A stretch of 45,416 nucleotides of DNA from assembly GCA_947589225.1 (NCBI GenBank), contig CANQBC010000017.1, positions 1 through 45,416 of the forward strand, written 5' to 3'. A program made the position numbers and the translations under genes. Numbering within the stretch: position 1 is the stretch's first letter; each line of letters begins with the position of its first letter. Below are positions 16,096 through 25,146 of this stretch, piece by piece. The stretch comes from an uncultured Oscillospiraceae bacterium (GTDB taxonomy: Bacteria > Bacillota > Clostridia > Oscillospirales > Oscillospiraceae). The notes beneath the pieces are model-generated. The model ran no database searches. It saw nothing but the letters and a program-made list of their open reading frames with translations, and was not told the origin of the DNA.

Positions 16096-19000
16096 CACAT
16101 CGTCCCCCCTTCGTCATTTTCCGTCTTATCGGGATACCGCTCGTCCAGAAGCTTCCAGACCTCCGCGTCCTTCAGCCGGGAAAAGCGCCTGAAGCTCTCC
16201 CCCGCCGCGCCGTCGGCGAAGCGGCACGCGTCGTAAAATTTGCAGAAAGTACACGCCGTCTCAAGCTTATCACGCATAAACGGGTTCGCGGTTATGGAGC
16301 CCCGGCGTATCTCCTCGGCCATGTCCGCGATCAGCTTATCCACGGTCCTTCCGAGCTTTCCGAGTTGTTCCGCGCTGGCAAGGCCGCCCACGAGTTCCCC
16401 GGTCTTGGACTCGACGGCGACCGGCAGACGTTTCTTCTCACCGCTCTCCATGGCCTCGATGACCTCCGGATCCAGGAGCACAAGTCCGGAGTATCTGAGA
16501 AGCTTCGCCCGCTCGATCTCCAGCTCCCCGTCGTCCATGTCGGTCTTATTGCTGACGATGGCGTCCCTGGCCGGGGAATAGAGGACACCGGCAGGCCGGA
16601 TCTCCATGCCCCTGTAACGCCCGCTCCCCTCCCGCTCCAGGGCGAAAAGGTATATGAGCATCTGGAGCCCCACGCCGTAGAGGACATCTCTCAGCTCCAT
16701 GGTCTTTTTCCCGGTCTTGTAGTCCACCACCCGAAGGTAGAGCTTCCCGTCGTGCTCCCAGCCGTCCACACGGTCGACCGCTCCCACGACACGATCCCCC
16801 GCGGGGGTCCTCACCGGCGGCAGATCTCCGTCGTCGGCAAAGCGCAGCTCGAAGTCCAGGGGCTTGAAGTCAGACCTGGACAGCTCCTCCCGCATACCGA
16901 GCGCCACCTGCGTGGCCGTCTCCGTGAGGCGCCGGAAGAGGTATATGAACCTTCCGCTCTTGTTCTCAAGGCCCCCGAGGCGCTCGGCGACGTACTCGTT
17001 GACGGCGTTGTCCACTACGCCCCGGACAAAGTCCTCCGTGACCTCCGGCGACTTGAAGCCGCCGTCCACCTCGCTCGCGGCACGGGCGACCCGCTCCAGT
17101 ATGAAGTGTGTGAACGTGCCCGCCTCCGGAGCGTCCAGCGCGGCCTCTCCCCGAGGCTTGGCGCGGAGCCCGTATTGGAGGAAATAGGCATACCGGCAGG
17201 AGTAAAATCTGTCTATCTGGGATGCCGACATCTGGAGCTTCTCCCCGTACAGCCTCTTTGCCGTCAGCGCCGTGAGGCTTCCGCGCCTTGCCTCGGCGGC
17301 CAGACGCAGGGAATCCAGCTGACGGCTCCATTCCGGCCGGTTCTCAAAATACCTCGCGGCGCGTCTCTCCTCCTCCCCGCCGCCGGAAGCGGCAAACTCG
17401 AAGCAGGGCTCCACCGCCGCGGTCCAGACCTCCGCGCCGGGAGAAATCTCCCGGACACCAAAAAGCTTCTCCACGCGGGAGACGACGTAGGAGCGGCGGC
17501 CGGTCACGGGATAGGTGAAGGTGAGACTGCGGGTGGGTACGGTAAGGGACGCGTACACGCCCGAAAGCTCCCGGGCGAGGGCGTCCTCCCTGTCGTCCAG
17601 CGTGTCGATACCGAGGGCGCGAAGCTCCTCCCTCTCAAGGTCTGAAAAGACCCCTCCGGCGCCGGCGCTCACGGGCAGCGCGCCGTCCACGGCTCCCAGG
17701 ACGATGAGGTGCCGGATCCCACGGGCGCGAAGGCGTGTCATGTCGCCGGCACGGACGTTGTCCACGGACGAGGGGATGACGCCCACCCGGTATTGGCTCA
17801 GCACCAGCTTCAGAAGCCTTATGAACTCGTCCCTGTCGATCTCCGTCTCCCCCATGATCGCCGCGAACTGCGAAAGCGCCTGCACCATCCTGTCCCAGAG
17901 CTGCCTGTACTCCTGGGCCAGCTCGGCGCGGCCCAGGGCCTTCAACTCTCCGGCTTTCTCCTCAAGCTTCATGTAAAGACCGGTATCCTCCAGAAAGCTA
18001 TACACCGCCCGGATTTTGCCCAGGGCAGGATCGTTGGCGTCAAGGGCCTCGGAGAGTTTCAATATGGGCTCCGAGACCGTGAGGCGGTACACATTCATCC
18101 TTCCGACGGTTTCCCGGTCCGAATCCGACAGCCCGTCGGAGTACCCGCCCGGGGCCATGTCCCATTCCCGTTTCCAGGCGCTCTCCCCGTGGATGTTCCA
18201 CTTGAGGACATAGTTCTCCAATTCGTCCCGCTCCTCAAACGTAAGGCCGGTCAGGCCGGTTTTCAGATATTTGAAAACGCTCTGGTAGTCCCAGCCGTTC
18301 ATGACGATGTCCAACGCCCCCAGAAGCATCGCCATCGCGGGCTTTTCAAGTATGTCGCTTTTCTCCGTGCTCGTCACAGGCACGCCGTATTTGGCGAATA
18401 CGCCCTCTAATATAGGCGCGTAAGAGGAGAAGGCCGGGGATACCACGGCGATGTCCCGGTATCTGGCCCCCGCCCTGACAAGCTCGAGGACCTTTGCCGC
18501 CGCGACCGCGCACTCCTCCGACATACTCCCCGCGGCCCAGACCTGGATGGATCCGCACTCGCCGTCATATGGCGGGGCGGAGTAATCGAAAAGCGCGCCC
18601 TCCATGTACGCGAGAGCGGGGTCGTGATCTTTCCCTTTGGGAAAATGGAGTATCTCCCCCTGTACATGGCGGCTTTTCGCCATCTCCAGAAGCGTATACG
18701 CCGTCCTGGCGGGCATACGGAAGGTCAGCTCATCGGTGGTAAGATCGTCCACTCCCAGGCAGACCGTCAAATCCGCGCCCTTCCGCAAAAGCTCGTCGAT
18801 GACCCGAAGCTCCTGGTGGGTAAAGTCGGTGAAACCGTCGATCCACACGCCGCCCTCATCCCCGACGGAGCTCTCCCCGATCTGGTCGGCAAGGCGCTCA
18901 AGGTTGTCCCGGGCGTCCGCGCCGCTTTTTTCCTTCTCCGCCTCAAAGCGTTCAAAAATGAGGGCCAGGTCAGACAGCTTTCCGGCCAGTGTCCCCGTGG

Positions 19001-19427
19001 CTTTGTCGGCCGCTTCGGATATGGCGTCGACGCCGGCCCGGGCGCTTTTCAGCTCGTCATAGGCCGTCAGGAGCGTTTTTACGAAATCCGGCCTCCGGCC
19101 GCCCACGTCGTATACCTTCAGGGAGGAGCTGACGGACATGTACGCAAGGCTCATGGCCAGCGTCCTTCCGCCGGCGTCCAGCGCCGGGCGGGCAAGGCCG
19201 CCCGTCTCGGCAAAGACCCGCTGGGCCAGACGCGTGAAGCTCAGCACCTCCGCCCCCAGGCACACACTGTCCCCGTAGGCGGCAAGGGCGCGCTCGCAGT
19301 CATGGGAATACTGCTCCGGCACGATGAGGATGCCGCCGCGTCCCCCGGCCTTTGCCCTGTCCGATATTTCCCTGAGTATGTATGAAGTCTTGCCGCTGCC
19401 GGCCCGTCCAAGATATAATCTGAGCAT
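16095..19427 (-). CDS. addB: AddB nuclease subunit
   Basis: 1110 aa from the ATG at 19427, which has GGAGA 5 bases upstream; an open frame extends back to 19601 without a site. The protein begins MLRLYLGRAGSGKTSYIL, the Walker A motif of Firmicute AddB. The C-terminal nuclease carries LRVVDYKTGKK, and four cysteines (FYSCRYAYF and CTFCKFYDAC) match the iron-sulfur cluster that staples this domain. It pairs with AddA to process broken ends. The operon order addB-addA and the TGATG junction are usual for Firmicutes. Confidence 0.97.
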   Translation of the reverse strand: MLRLYLGRAGSGKTSYILREISDRAKAGGRGGILIVPEQYSHDCERALAAYGDSVCLGAEVLSFTRLAQRVFAETGGLARPALDAGGRTLAMSLAYMSVSSSLKVYDVGGRRPDFVKTLLTAYDELKSARAGVDAISEAADKATGTLAGKLSDLALIFERFEAEKEKSGADARDNLERLADQIGESSVGDEGGVWIDGFTDFTHQELRVIDELLRKGADLTVCLGVDDLTTDELTFRMPARTAYTLLEMAKSRHVQGEILHFPKGKDHDPALAYMEGALFDYSAPPYDGECGSIQVWAAGSMSEECAVAAAKVLELVRAGARYRDIAVVSPAFSSYAPILEGVFAKYGVPVTSTEKSDILEKPAMAMLLGALDIVMNGWDYQSVFKYLKTGLTGLTFEERDELENYVLKWNIHGESAWKREWDMAPGGYSDGLSDSDRETVGRMNVYRLTVSEPILKLSEALDANDPALGKIRAVYSFLEDTGLYMKLEEKAGELKALGRAELAQEYRQLWDRMVQALSQFAAIMGETEIDRDEFIRLLKLVLSQYRVGVIPSSVDNVRAGDMTRLRARGIRHLIVLGAVDGALPVSAGAGGVFSDLEREELRALGIDTLDDREDALARELSGVYASLTVPTRSLTFTYPVTGRRSYVVSRVEKLFGVREISPGAEVWTAAVEPCFEFAASGGGEEERRAARYFENRPEWSRQLDSLRLAAEARRGSLTALTAKRLYGEKLQMSASQIDRFYSCRYAYFLQYGLRAKPRGEAALDAPEAGTFTHFILERVARAASEVDGGFKSPEVTEDFVRGVVDNAVNEYVAERLGGLENKSGRFIYLFRRLTETATQVALGMREELSRSDFKPLDFELRFADDGDLPPVRTPAGDRVVGAVDRVDGWEHDGKLYLRVVDYKTGKKTMELRDVLYGVGLQMLIYLFALEREGSGRYRGMEIRPAGVLYSPARDAIVSNKTDMDDGELEIERAKLLRYSGLVLLDPEVIEAMESGEKKRLPVAVESKTGELVGGLASAEQLGKLGRTVDKLIADMAEEIRRGSITANPFMRDKLETACTFCKFYDACRFADGAAGESFRRFSRLKDAEVWKLLDERYPDKTENDEGGTM

Positions 19428-19623
19428 ATTGTTCTCCGATCTCCTGATTTTTAAGGAAACTGTGCTTCTTTGATGCAATGGGCGGGTATAATCCTTTTTG
19501 TCCAAACGAATCAGGCCGCCCCGGCTGAATACCCGATCGGTAAATTCGCCATGTTTTTCGGTTCCCGGCGAAGCCGGGGGAGAAAAACGGCTGAAAGTCA
19601 AATAAAATGTCCGTGCAACGGAT

Positions 19624-19651
19624 ATTATAACACATAAGTCTAAATTTGTAA
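19624..19651 (-). promoter_or_regulatory. addB promoter
   Basis: Minus-strand TTACAA (19651-19646), 16-bp spacer and TATAAT (19629-19624). Confidence 0.6.
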
Positions 19652-19672
19652 CTTTTTTTAATTGGTTAGTTA

Positions 19673-19701
19673 TTTCTTTTTGTCGAACGATGTTATATAA
19701 T
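19673..19701 (+). promoter_or_regulatory. promoter of the deacetylase lipoprotein
   Basis: TATAAT at 19696-19701 is consensus, but the -35 at 17 bp (TTTCTT) is poor. An activator or alternative spacing may apply. Confidence 0.5.
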
Positions 19702-19734
19702 AGCGTTATTGTAAACTATTGGAGGTAAGAGCGG

Positions 19735-21072
19735 ATGTTGAACAGAAAAAATCTGAGATTTCTGACGATTACCCTTATTATACTGCTGACGCTGTCCCTT
19801 TTATTGACCTCCTGCAAAAAATACGGGCGCGGGACAAATGGAGACGTCAGCCAGGGCGGCGGTGGCAAGGGCGGCCAGCAGCAGGGCGAGGTCACCCCTC
19901 CCCCCGGCGGTGAAACCCCCGGCGGAGGGGATGAAGACGGCGATGGACAGGACGGCGAGGACGGAACCGGTGGAAGCGTCGGGGGGAAGGACGGCGGATC
20001 CGGGTATGTCTACGAACCCTATGTCTGGCCGGAGGATCAGCTTGTGGACTATAACGGCATCGTGGAGCACCTGTTCTTCCATCAGATGATCGCCTACCCC
20101 GAGCTCGCCTTTGACGGCGACGTGCAGGAGAAGGGCTTTGACGACTGGATGGTCACCGTCAGTGAGTTTAACAAGATCATGGACAGCCTCTACGAAAAGG
20201 GCTACATCCTTGTGGACATGAACGACGTGTGGGTCGAGCAGACCGACGCGAACGGCGTCGCCCGCATGGTCAAAAACACCCTGCGCATCCCCCAGGGCAA
20301 AAAGCCCCTGGTCATTTCCATTGACGACACCTGCTACTACCAGAGCTACATGGGCAACGGCTTCATGGAAAAGCTCGTTATTGGGGACGACGGCGAGATC
20401 TGGGCCTGGGGCCATGACCCCCAGGGCAACGAGGTGATGACCCAGGAGCTGGACATCATCCCCGCCATTGACACTTTTGTCAAGAAGCACCCGGATTTCT
20501 CCCTGAACGGTGCCAAGGCGTGCCTCTCCCTCACCGGCTACGAGGGCATCTTCGGCTACCGCACCAACACCGACTCCCACGGCCTGACTCCCGAACAGGA
20601 GGCGTTCCGCCAGTCCGAGATTGAGGCGGTGAAGCCCATCGTGGAGCAGCTCAAAAAGACCGGCTGGTACTTCGGCTGCCACACCTGGGGCCACATACGG
20701 CTTGACAGCTCCCGCTACGGCGTCACCGGCGTGGCCGCGGATCTGGCCCGCTGGCAGAGCGACGTGGGCGATATTGTCGGCCCCACAAAGCTCTTCTTCT
20801 ACCCCCACGGCGGACGGCCCGACGGGGATGACTGGCACAAGACCGGTGAGGTTTTCAAGTACATCCAGAGCCTTGGCTTCCGCGTGTTTGCCTCAGTGGG
20901 CACAGAATCCTTCAGCTATATAAAGAAGGATATTTCCGCCGTCATCTGCGACAGGCTCCACCCGGATGGGACGACCCTGCGCCACGCGCGGGATCAATAC
21001 CTGCAGTTCTTTGACGCCAAAGACGTTTTCGACTACCAGTGGCGGCCTGAGAAATACGGAATGGATTTCTGA
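19735..21072 (+). CDS. polysaccharide deacetylase-like lipoprotein
   Basis: 445 aa. A lipoprotein signal ends in LLLTSC with the lipidated Cys27, so it is tethered outside the membrane. Residues 35-90 are a Gly/Asp/Pro-rich linker. From about 100 on is a NodB-like fold: ISIDDT (Asp197, Asp198), then HTWGH (His316, His320) as the metal HxxxH, and FFYPHGG. These match metal-dependent carbohydrate deacetylases, although the long segment between motifs is atypical. GGAGG at 19721 supports the start. The LtaS-like gene follows after 59 bp, which points to cell-envelope polymer work. The substrate is unknown. Confidence 0.82.
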   Translation: MLNRKNLRFLTITLIILLTLSLLLTSCKKYGRGTNGDVSQGGGGKGGQQQGEVTPPPGGETPGGGDEDGDGQDGEDGTGGSVGGKDGGSGYVYEPYVWPEDQLVDYNGIVEHLFFHQMIAYPELAFDGDVQEKGFDDWMVTVSEFNKIMDSLYEKGYILVDMNDVWVEQTDANGVARMVKNTLRIPQGKKPLVISIDDTCYYQSYMGNGFMEKLVIGDDGEIWAWGHDPQGNEVMTQELDIIPAIDTFVKKHPDFSLNGAKACLSLTGYEGIFGYRTNTDSHGLTPEQEAFRQSEIEAVKPIVEQLKKTGWYFGCHTWGHIRLDSSRYGVTGVAADLARWQSDVGDIVGPTKLFFYPHGGRPDGDDWHKTGEVFKYIQSLGFRVFASVGTESFSYIKKDISAVICDRLHPDGTTLRHARDQYLQFFDAKDVFDYQWRPEKYGMDF

Positions 21073-21120
21073 CCCGCGCCGAGGCGTGACTGCGCCGGGC
21101 TTTTCGGCGTAAAGGAGCGT

Positions 21121-21135
21121 ATGATCTTCTCATGA
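21121..21135 (+). CDS. possible 4-codon leader ORF (MIFS)
   Basis: ATG ATC TTC TCA TGA overlaps the LtaS-like start by ATGA. AAAGGAG (21111-21117) is spaced well for this ATG (3 to 4 bases after the G) but about 14 bases from the ATG at 21132. It may couple translation of the large gene. Conservation is the only real test. Confidence 0.35.
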   Translation: MIFS

Positions 21136-23330
21136 AAAAAACTGGTTACTCCGGCAAACACCGTCCCCGCTACATGAGCGGCGGAGAGCTTGCGCTTTCC
21201 GTCGCCTGGTTTCCCTGCGCGCTTTTGTATCACGAGCTGCTTCTGCGGGCATTCGACGGCGACGTCCGCTTTTTCTCCCCCGCTCTTGCGAAGATTTTCC
21301 TCTTCTCCGCCGCGGCGGGGCTGCTGCTCTACCTCGTCTGCGACCTCATCCCTTTGAAAGGCGTCTCAAAGCTCCTCGCGGGCGCGCTGAGCCTCGTCTA
21401 TATCGTGATCCTGTGCGTTGAACGCGGCATCAAGGGCATGTTCTCCTTCTACTACGGCGTCCTGGCGGCCGCCGATACCGCCGGCGCGGCCGTGGGCAAC
21501 TTCACCGGCAGCGCCCTCACCGCCGTCCGGAATACGATCCCCTTCGCGCTCCTTGCCCTGATCCCCTTTGTCCTCTATCTTGTTCTCCGAAACCTGATCA
21601 TCCCCGACGCGGGCAGGAGACGCCCCTGGACGGCCCGTACCGCCGTCGCGGCCGCCCTCGTCCTTTTTCAGCTCGCCGGATCCCTGCTCTCCGGCGCGGG
21701 ACAGAGCGCCCCCGTCTACACCTATGATTTTACCACCAACAACGCCATCCCCGAGTTCGGCCTTCTCACAAGCGTGAGGCTGGAGCTTCAGTACGCCGTC
21801 TTTGGAATGCCGGAGGCGGACATCGGCGAGTTTATAGAGCAGGGCGGCTCCTCCGGGGAGAGCGATCCCACCGCCGTGGGCGGCTCCACAGGCGAGACTG
21901 TGGGCAACACGGACGGGGAGACCGCCGAGCCCTCCGGCGAGACCGGTGGGGAGACGACGGTTCCCGCCGTCCCCGTGGAGTACGGCTACAACGCGCTCGA
22001 CATCGACTTTGACGGCCTTGCGGCCGCCTCCTCCGGCACCGTCGCGGATATGCACCGGTATTTCGGGGCCCTGACCCCCTCAAAGCAGAACGAGTACACG
22101 GGGCTTTTCAAGGGAAAAAATCTCATTCTCCTGTGCGCCGAGTCCTTCTGCTCCTACGCCGTGGATCCGGATCTGACGCCCACCCTCTACCGCCTGACCC
22201 AGGAGGAGGGCTTCGTGTTCACGAACTTCTACCAGCCCGACTGGACGCTCTCCACGTGCGGCGGGGAGTTTTCGGTGCTGACGGGCATCATCCCCAACTG
22301 GTTCGGCCGCTCCGACTCCTCCCGCAAGGCCATCGGGAAGGATATGTCCGTGACCCTGGGGAACATGTTCCGCGACCTGGGCTACCAGACCCTCGCCTAC
22401 CACAACGGGGAGTACACCTTTTATAACCGCGACGAGTATTTGCCCGTCTTTGGCTACGACTACAAGGCCGAGGACGGCGGTGGGCTCGACCTGCCCACCG
22501 ACCGGTGGCCCCGCTCGGATTACGAGATGATCCAGTACACGTGCGACCAGTATATCAACGAGTATGTGGAGAACGGCACGCCCTTCCACACCTTCTATAT
22601 GACCATCACCGGCCACGGCCCGTGGAGCTTCTACTCCGACGAGCGCTCTAAGGAATACCAGCGTCTTGTCCAGGAGAAATTCCCAGACCTGAGCCGGCCC
22701 TGTCAGGCGTACATCGCCAGCAACATGGATCTGGATCGGGCGCTGGAGCTGCTCGTCAGCAAGCTGGAGGACGCAGGCATCGCCGATGACACCCTCATCG
22801 TCATGGCCGCCGACCACTACCCCTACTTCCTGGCCACCGGCAACAGCCACGAGGGCTCCTACGATTACTACAACGACATGAACCGCTATTTCGGCCATCC
22901 GGAGGACTCCGAGAAGCTCACCTCCCGCTACCACAGCACCCTTCTCATGTGGTCCGGCAACATCGAAAAGACCGTGGTGGACGCGCCCTGCTACTCCTGC
23001 GACATCGTGCCGACCGTCGCCAACCTCTTCGGCCTCCCCTACGATTCGCGCCTCTACTCCGGGCGGGACATCCTCGACTCCGACTACGACCCCGCGGCCT
23101 ACTCCAGCTCCATGCCCCTCGTCATCTTCGCCAATAACCGCGGCCAGGGCGTCAGCTGGATCACCGCCGCCGGCACCTACGAGGCGTCCCAGCGGAAGTT
23201 CATCCCCAACAAGGGCGTGACCGTGCCGGAGGACTACGTCTCCAACGTGCAAAACCTTGTGAACGGCAAGCTGCAAAACTCCAAGCTCGTCATCAGCCAG
23301 GACTACTTCGCCACGATCTTCAAGGAGTAA
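21132..23330 (+). CDS. LtaS-like sulfatase-family membrane enzyme
   Basis: 732 aa. Five membrane segments in residues 20-190 are followed by a Gly/Ser/Thr/Glu-rich linker (238-280) and an extracellular sulfatase-fold domain. Metal and catalytic residues are visible: Glu337 in CAES, the nucleophile Thr375 in STCGGEF, His495 in TGHGPW and Asp561-His562 in AADHYPY. LtaS-type enzymes move glycerol phosphate from phosphatidylglycerol to a polymer; relatives transfer phosphoglycerol or phosphoethanolamine to other glycans. It probably shares a transcript with the upstream deacetylase lipoprotein. The linker is longer than in typical LtaS. Confidence 0.9.
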   Translation: MKKTGYSGKHRPRYMSGGELALSVAWFPCALLYHELLLRAFDGDVRFFSPALAKIFLFSAAAGLLLYLVCDLIPLKGVSKLLAGALSLVYIVILCVERGIKGMFSFYYGVLAAADTAGAAVGNFTGSALTAVRNTIPFALLALIPFVLYLVLRNLIIPDAGRRRPWTARTAVAAALVLFQLAGSLLSGAGQSAPVYTYDFTTNNAIPEFGLLTSVRLELQYAVFGMPEADIGEFIEQGGSSGESDPTAVGGSTGETVGNTDGETAEPSGETGGETTVPAVPVEYGYNALDIDFDGLAAASSGTVADMHRYFGALTPSKQNEYTGLFKGKNLILLCAESFCSYAVDPDLTPTLYRLTQEEGFVFTNFYQPDWTLSTCGGEFSVLTGIIPNWFGRSDSSRKAIGKDMSVTLGNMFRDLGYQTLAYHNGEYTFYNRDEYLPVFGYDYKAEDGGGLDLPTDRWPRSDYEMIQYTCDQYINEYVENGTPFHTFYMTITGHGPWSFYSDERSKEYQRLVQEKFPDLSRPCQAYIASNMDLDRALELLVSKLEDAGIADDTLIVMAADHYPYFLATGNSHEGSYDYYNDMNRYFGHPEDSEKLTSRYHSTLLMWSGNIEKTVVDAPCYSCDIVPTVANLFGLPYDSRLYSGRDILDSDYDPAAYSSSMPLVIFANNRGQGVSWITAAGTYEASQRKFIPNKGVTVPEDYVSNVQNLVNGKLQNSKLVISQDYFATIFKE

Positions 23331-23358
23331 AAAATGCTCCGGCGGATAAACCGCCAAA

Positions 23359-23391
23359 TTGTCGAAAAAGGGCAATGCCCTTTTTCGACAA
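23359..23391. repeat. perfect 15-bp hairpin after the LtaS-like gene
   Basis: TTGTCGAAAAAGGGC, loop AAT, and the exact complement. It has no clear T-tract beyond the arm. It is the first of three hairpins before 23540. Confidence 0.6.
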
Positions 23392-23408
23392 GAGGGAACC
23401 GCGCGGAA

Positions 23409-23442
23409 GAAACCCCTGAATTTTGCGAAATTCAGGGGTTTC
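23409..23442 (+). terminator. terminator hairpin
   Basis: AGAAACCCCTGAATT, loop TTGC-rich, and complement AATTCAGGGGTTTCT. It could act in either direction. Confidence 0.65.
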
Positions 23443-23499
23443 TTCCTGCTGTCACGCTGCGCGCGCCGCTCATAGCGGCACACTCGCATGACATATGGG

Positions 23500-23532
23500 C
23501 TTTTTTCCAAGGCGCATGTCCTTGGAAAAAAG
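23500..23532. terminator. CTTTTTTCCAAG hairpin
   Basis: 12-bp arms CTTTTTTCCAAG and CTTGGAAAAAAG with a 9-base loop. On the minus strand it ends in a T-run in the arm and lies about 55 bases past the spoIIR stop, so it may end that transcript. Confidence 0.55.
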
Positions 23533-23585
23533 ATTGAATTAAGTTTTTTGACAGATTGACTCTACAAAAGTGTTCGTATTTAAGT

Positions 23586-24194
23586 TCAGCGGTCAAAGAA
23601 ATCCAGGAGAGAATTCAGCCACTCCATGACCCGGAATTTCACCACGTAACCCGGAGAATCAGCGGTAATGAGGCGCGCCTCGTCGTCTGTAAGGCCGATA
23701 GCGGCGGCTGTCTCGGCGTCTATCTCCCCCGCGTCGCAGATGGGCGGAAAAACGACACACCACCAGTTGTGCCCCGCCGCCGCGCCGATCTTCACCCGCA
23801 ATGACAGGTATTCCCCCGCCGGGAGGGCGAAATTCTCATATTCCGTGGTGGGAAAGCCCTCCCGGCAGAGGGTGGCGGCGACAGAGTAGGCGCGGCCCTC
23901 GCTCTCAATGACCTTCCGGGCGGCGGACTCGATATCGGGAAGGCTGTTCCCGATCACCTCCCGGGCCTCACCGGCGTCGGAGACGCCCTCAAGCCTCCCA
24001 CGCAAAAGCTCCAGGACGGCGTCGCGCACCCGCAGCTTCAATTCCTGATCGGCATCGGTGTCGGAGTTTGCCACCACATGCAGGCGGACGAGCTTTTCGG
24101 AAAGCTCCCCGGCCTCCCGGCGAACGGAAAAGCCGCAGACAAAGACGGAGAGACAGGCAAAAATCAGGGCGATCTCCCAACGTTTAAGCTTCAT
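23586..24194 (-). CDS. spoIIR: stage II sporulation protein R
   Basis: 202 aa from the ATG at 24194 (MKLKRWEIALIFACL); the frame continues upstream without a site. An N-terminal hydrophobic segment for export is followed by the SpoIIR signature LVRLHVVANSDTDADQELKLRVRDAVL. Known role: made in the forespore, secreted into the intermembrane space, where it triggers SpoIIGA to cleave pro-sigma-E in the mother cell. This marks the host as a spore former. A sigma-F promoter would be expected in the 80 bp upstream, but I cannot place one with confidence. Confidence 0.93.
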   Translation of the reverse strand: MKLKRWEIALIFACLSVFVCGFSVRREAGELSEKLVRLHVVANSDTDADQELKLRVRDAVLELLRGRLEGVSDAGEAREVIGNSLPDIESAARKVIESEGRAYSVAATLCREGFPTTEYENFALPAGEYLSLRVKIGAAAGHNWWCVVFPPICDAGEIDAETAAAIGLTDDEARLITADSPGYVVKFRVMEWLNSLLDFFDR

Positions 24195-24214
24195 TTTAAA
24201 AACCTCGAAAATGC

Positions 24215-24258
24215 AAATCGGGCAGTGTATGCCGCGTGTGCATATCATTGCCCGATTT
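24215..24258. terminator. hairpin between ispE and spoIIR
   Basis: AAATCGGGCA (24215-24224) pairs with TGCCCGATTT (24249-24258), with an inner TATGC/GCATA stem. On the minus strand it follows the ispE stop by about 20 bases; the T-run after it is weak. It separates spoIIR expression from ispE. Confidence 0.6.
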
Positions 24259-24276
24259 TTATGTAATTATACACTT

Positions 24277-25146
24277 TTAAAGCTTTTTCGTCGGGGATAC
24301 CATCATGATCCGTCCAAAACGGTCAAAATCGGCATCGCGGGCGCCCTCATGGGCCGGGAAAACCCCAAAGACCACACTTCCCGTGCCGGTCATAGCGGCC
24401 CCGAGAGCGCCGGCGTCCAGAAGGGCCGATCTGATATCTTCCACCGTCCGTCTCCCGCTCTCCGGCAGAGCGTTTTCAAATACATTTACCATATTGCCGC
24501 AAAGCGCTTTCAGATCCCCGCGGCGCAGGGCTTCCACCGCCCCGGCGGTGTCGGGTCTATCCGCGACCGGCGTGTTATCCAGCGCGGCAAAAAGCGCCGG
24601 AGTGGAGACGGAGAAGTCAGGCTTCACCAGGACAATGTCGCACTCCGGCATGGGAGGAAGGTCGGTGAGAATCTCCCCTCTGCCCCGGGCCAACGCCGTT
24701 CCGCCGCGCAGGCAGAAGGGCACGTCAGAACCGACGGAAAGGCACAGGCGGTACATCTCCTCGTCGGTCATGCGTGTGTCAAGGAGCCTTGCAAGAGCGC
24801 GTATCACCGCCGCCGCGTCGGAGGAGCCCCCCGCCATGCCGGCCTTGTCCGGTATTCTCTTTGTTATGTAAACTGATACGCCGATCCCCCGTCTGCCCGT
24901 ATACTCAAGAAACGCGTTGGCGGCCTTTCCGGCCAGGTTATGGAGATCCGTTGGCAGATCGTCCCGGTTTGAGGCGACCTCGATTTTCTTTTCCCTCTCG
25001 TCCGATATGGTTATGTCAACCACATCATACAACGACACGGACTGCATCACCATCTCCATGTTATGGTAACCATCCGGCCTTTTCTCCCTCACATCCAGTG
25101 TCAGGTTGAGCTTGGCAAAGGCAAGCTCCCGTGTGACGCGCTCCAT
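24277..25146 (-). CDS. ispE: 4-(cytidine 5'-diphospho)-2-C-methyl-D-erythritol kinase
   Basis: 289 aa GHMP kinase of the MEP isoprenoid pathway; it phosphorylates CDP-methylerythritol at the 2-hydroxyl using ATP. Visible: FAKLNLTL (Lys12), PDGYHNMEMVMQSV, the glycine-rich ATP loop GMAGGSSDAAA (103-113) and SDVPFCLRGGTALARGRGE with Asp141, equivalent to the E. coli catalytic pair. The start overlaps the aminotransferase stop in TGATG, with AGGAG close upstream. The C-terminal MTGTGSVVFGVF is the usual motif III. Confidence 0.96.
   Translation of the reverse strand: MERVTRELAFAKLNLTLDVREKRPDGYHNMEMVMQSVSLYDVVDITISDEREKKIEVASNRDDLPTDLHNLAGKAANAFLEYTGRRGIGVSVYITKRIPDKAGMAGGSSDAAAVIRALARLLDTRMTDEEMYRLCLSVGSDVPFCLRGGTALARGRGEILTDLPPMPECDIVLVKPDFSVSTPALFAALDNTPVADRPDTAGAVEALRRGDLKALCGNMVNVFENALPESGRRTVEDIRSALLDAGALGAAMTGTGSVVFGVFPAHEGARDADFDRFGRIMMVSPTKKL

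Larger units (their letters stand above)
19428..19734. other. divergent control region between addB and the lipoprotein gene
   Basis: About 300 bases. It holds the addB leader (about 190 bases, with a small CCCGGC/GCCGGG hairpin), the addB promoter and a weak promoter for the lipoprotein. I see no gene. Confidence 0.6.

Noticed and set aside
15022-17645. Long plus-strand open frames opposite addA and addB (404 and 426 codons)
   Set aside because: They are antisense to confidently identified genes, have no ribosome binding sites or recognisable motifs, and arise from GC-rich codon bias.
22080-23510. 476-codon minus-strand frame opposite the LtaS-like gene
   Set aside because: Repetitive Val/Gly/His/Glu composition typical of a shadow frame; the plus strand has all sulfatase motifs.
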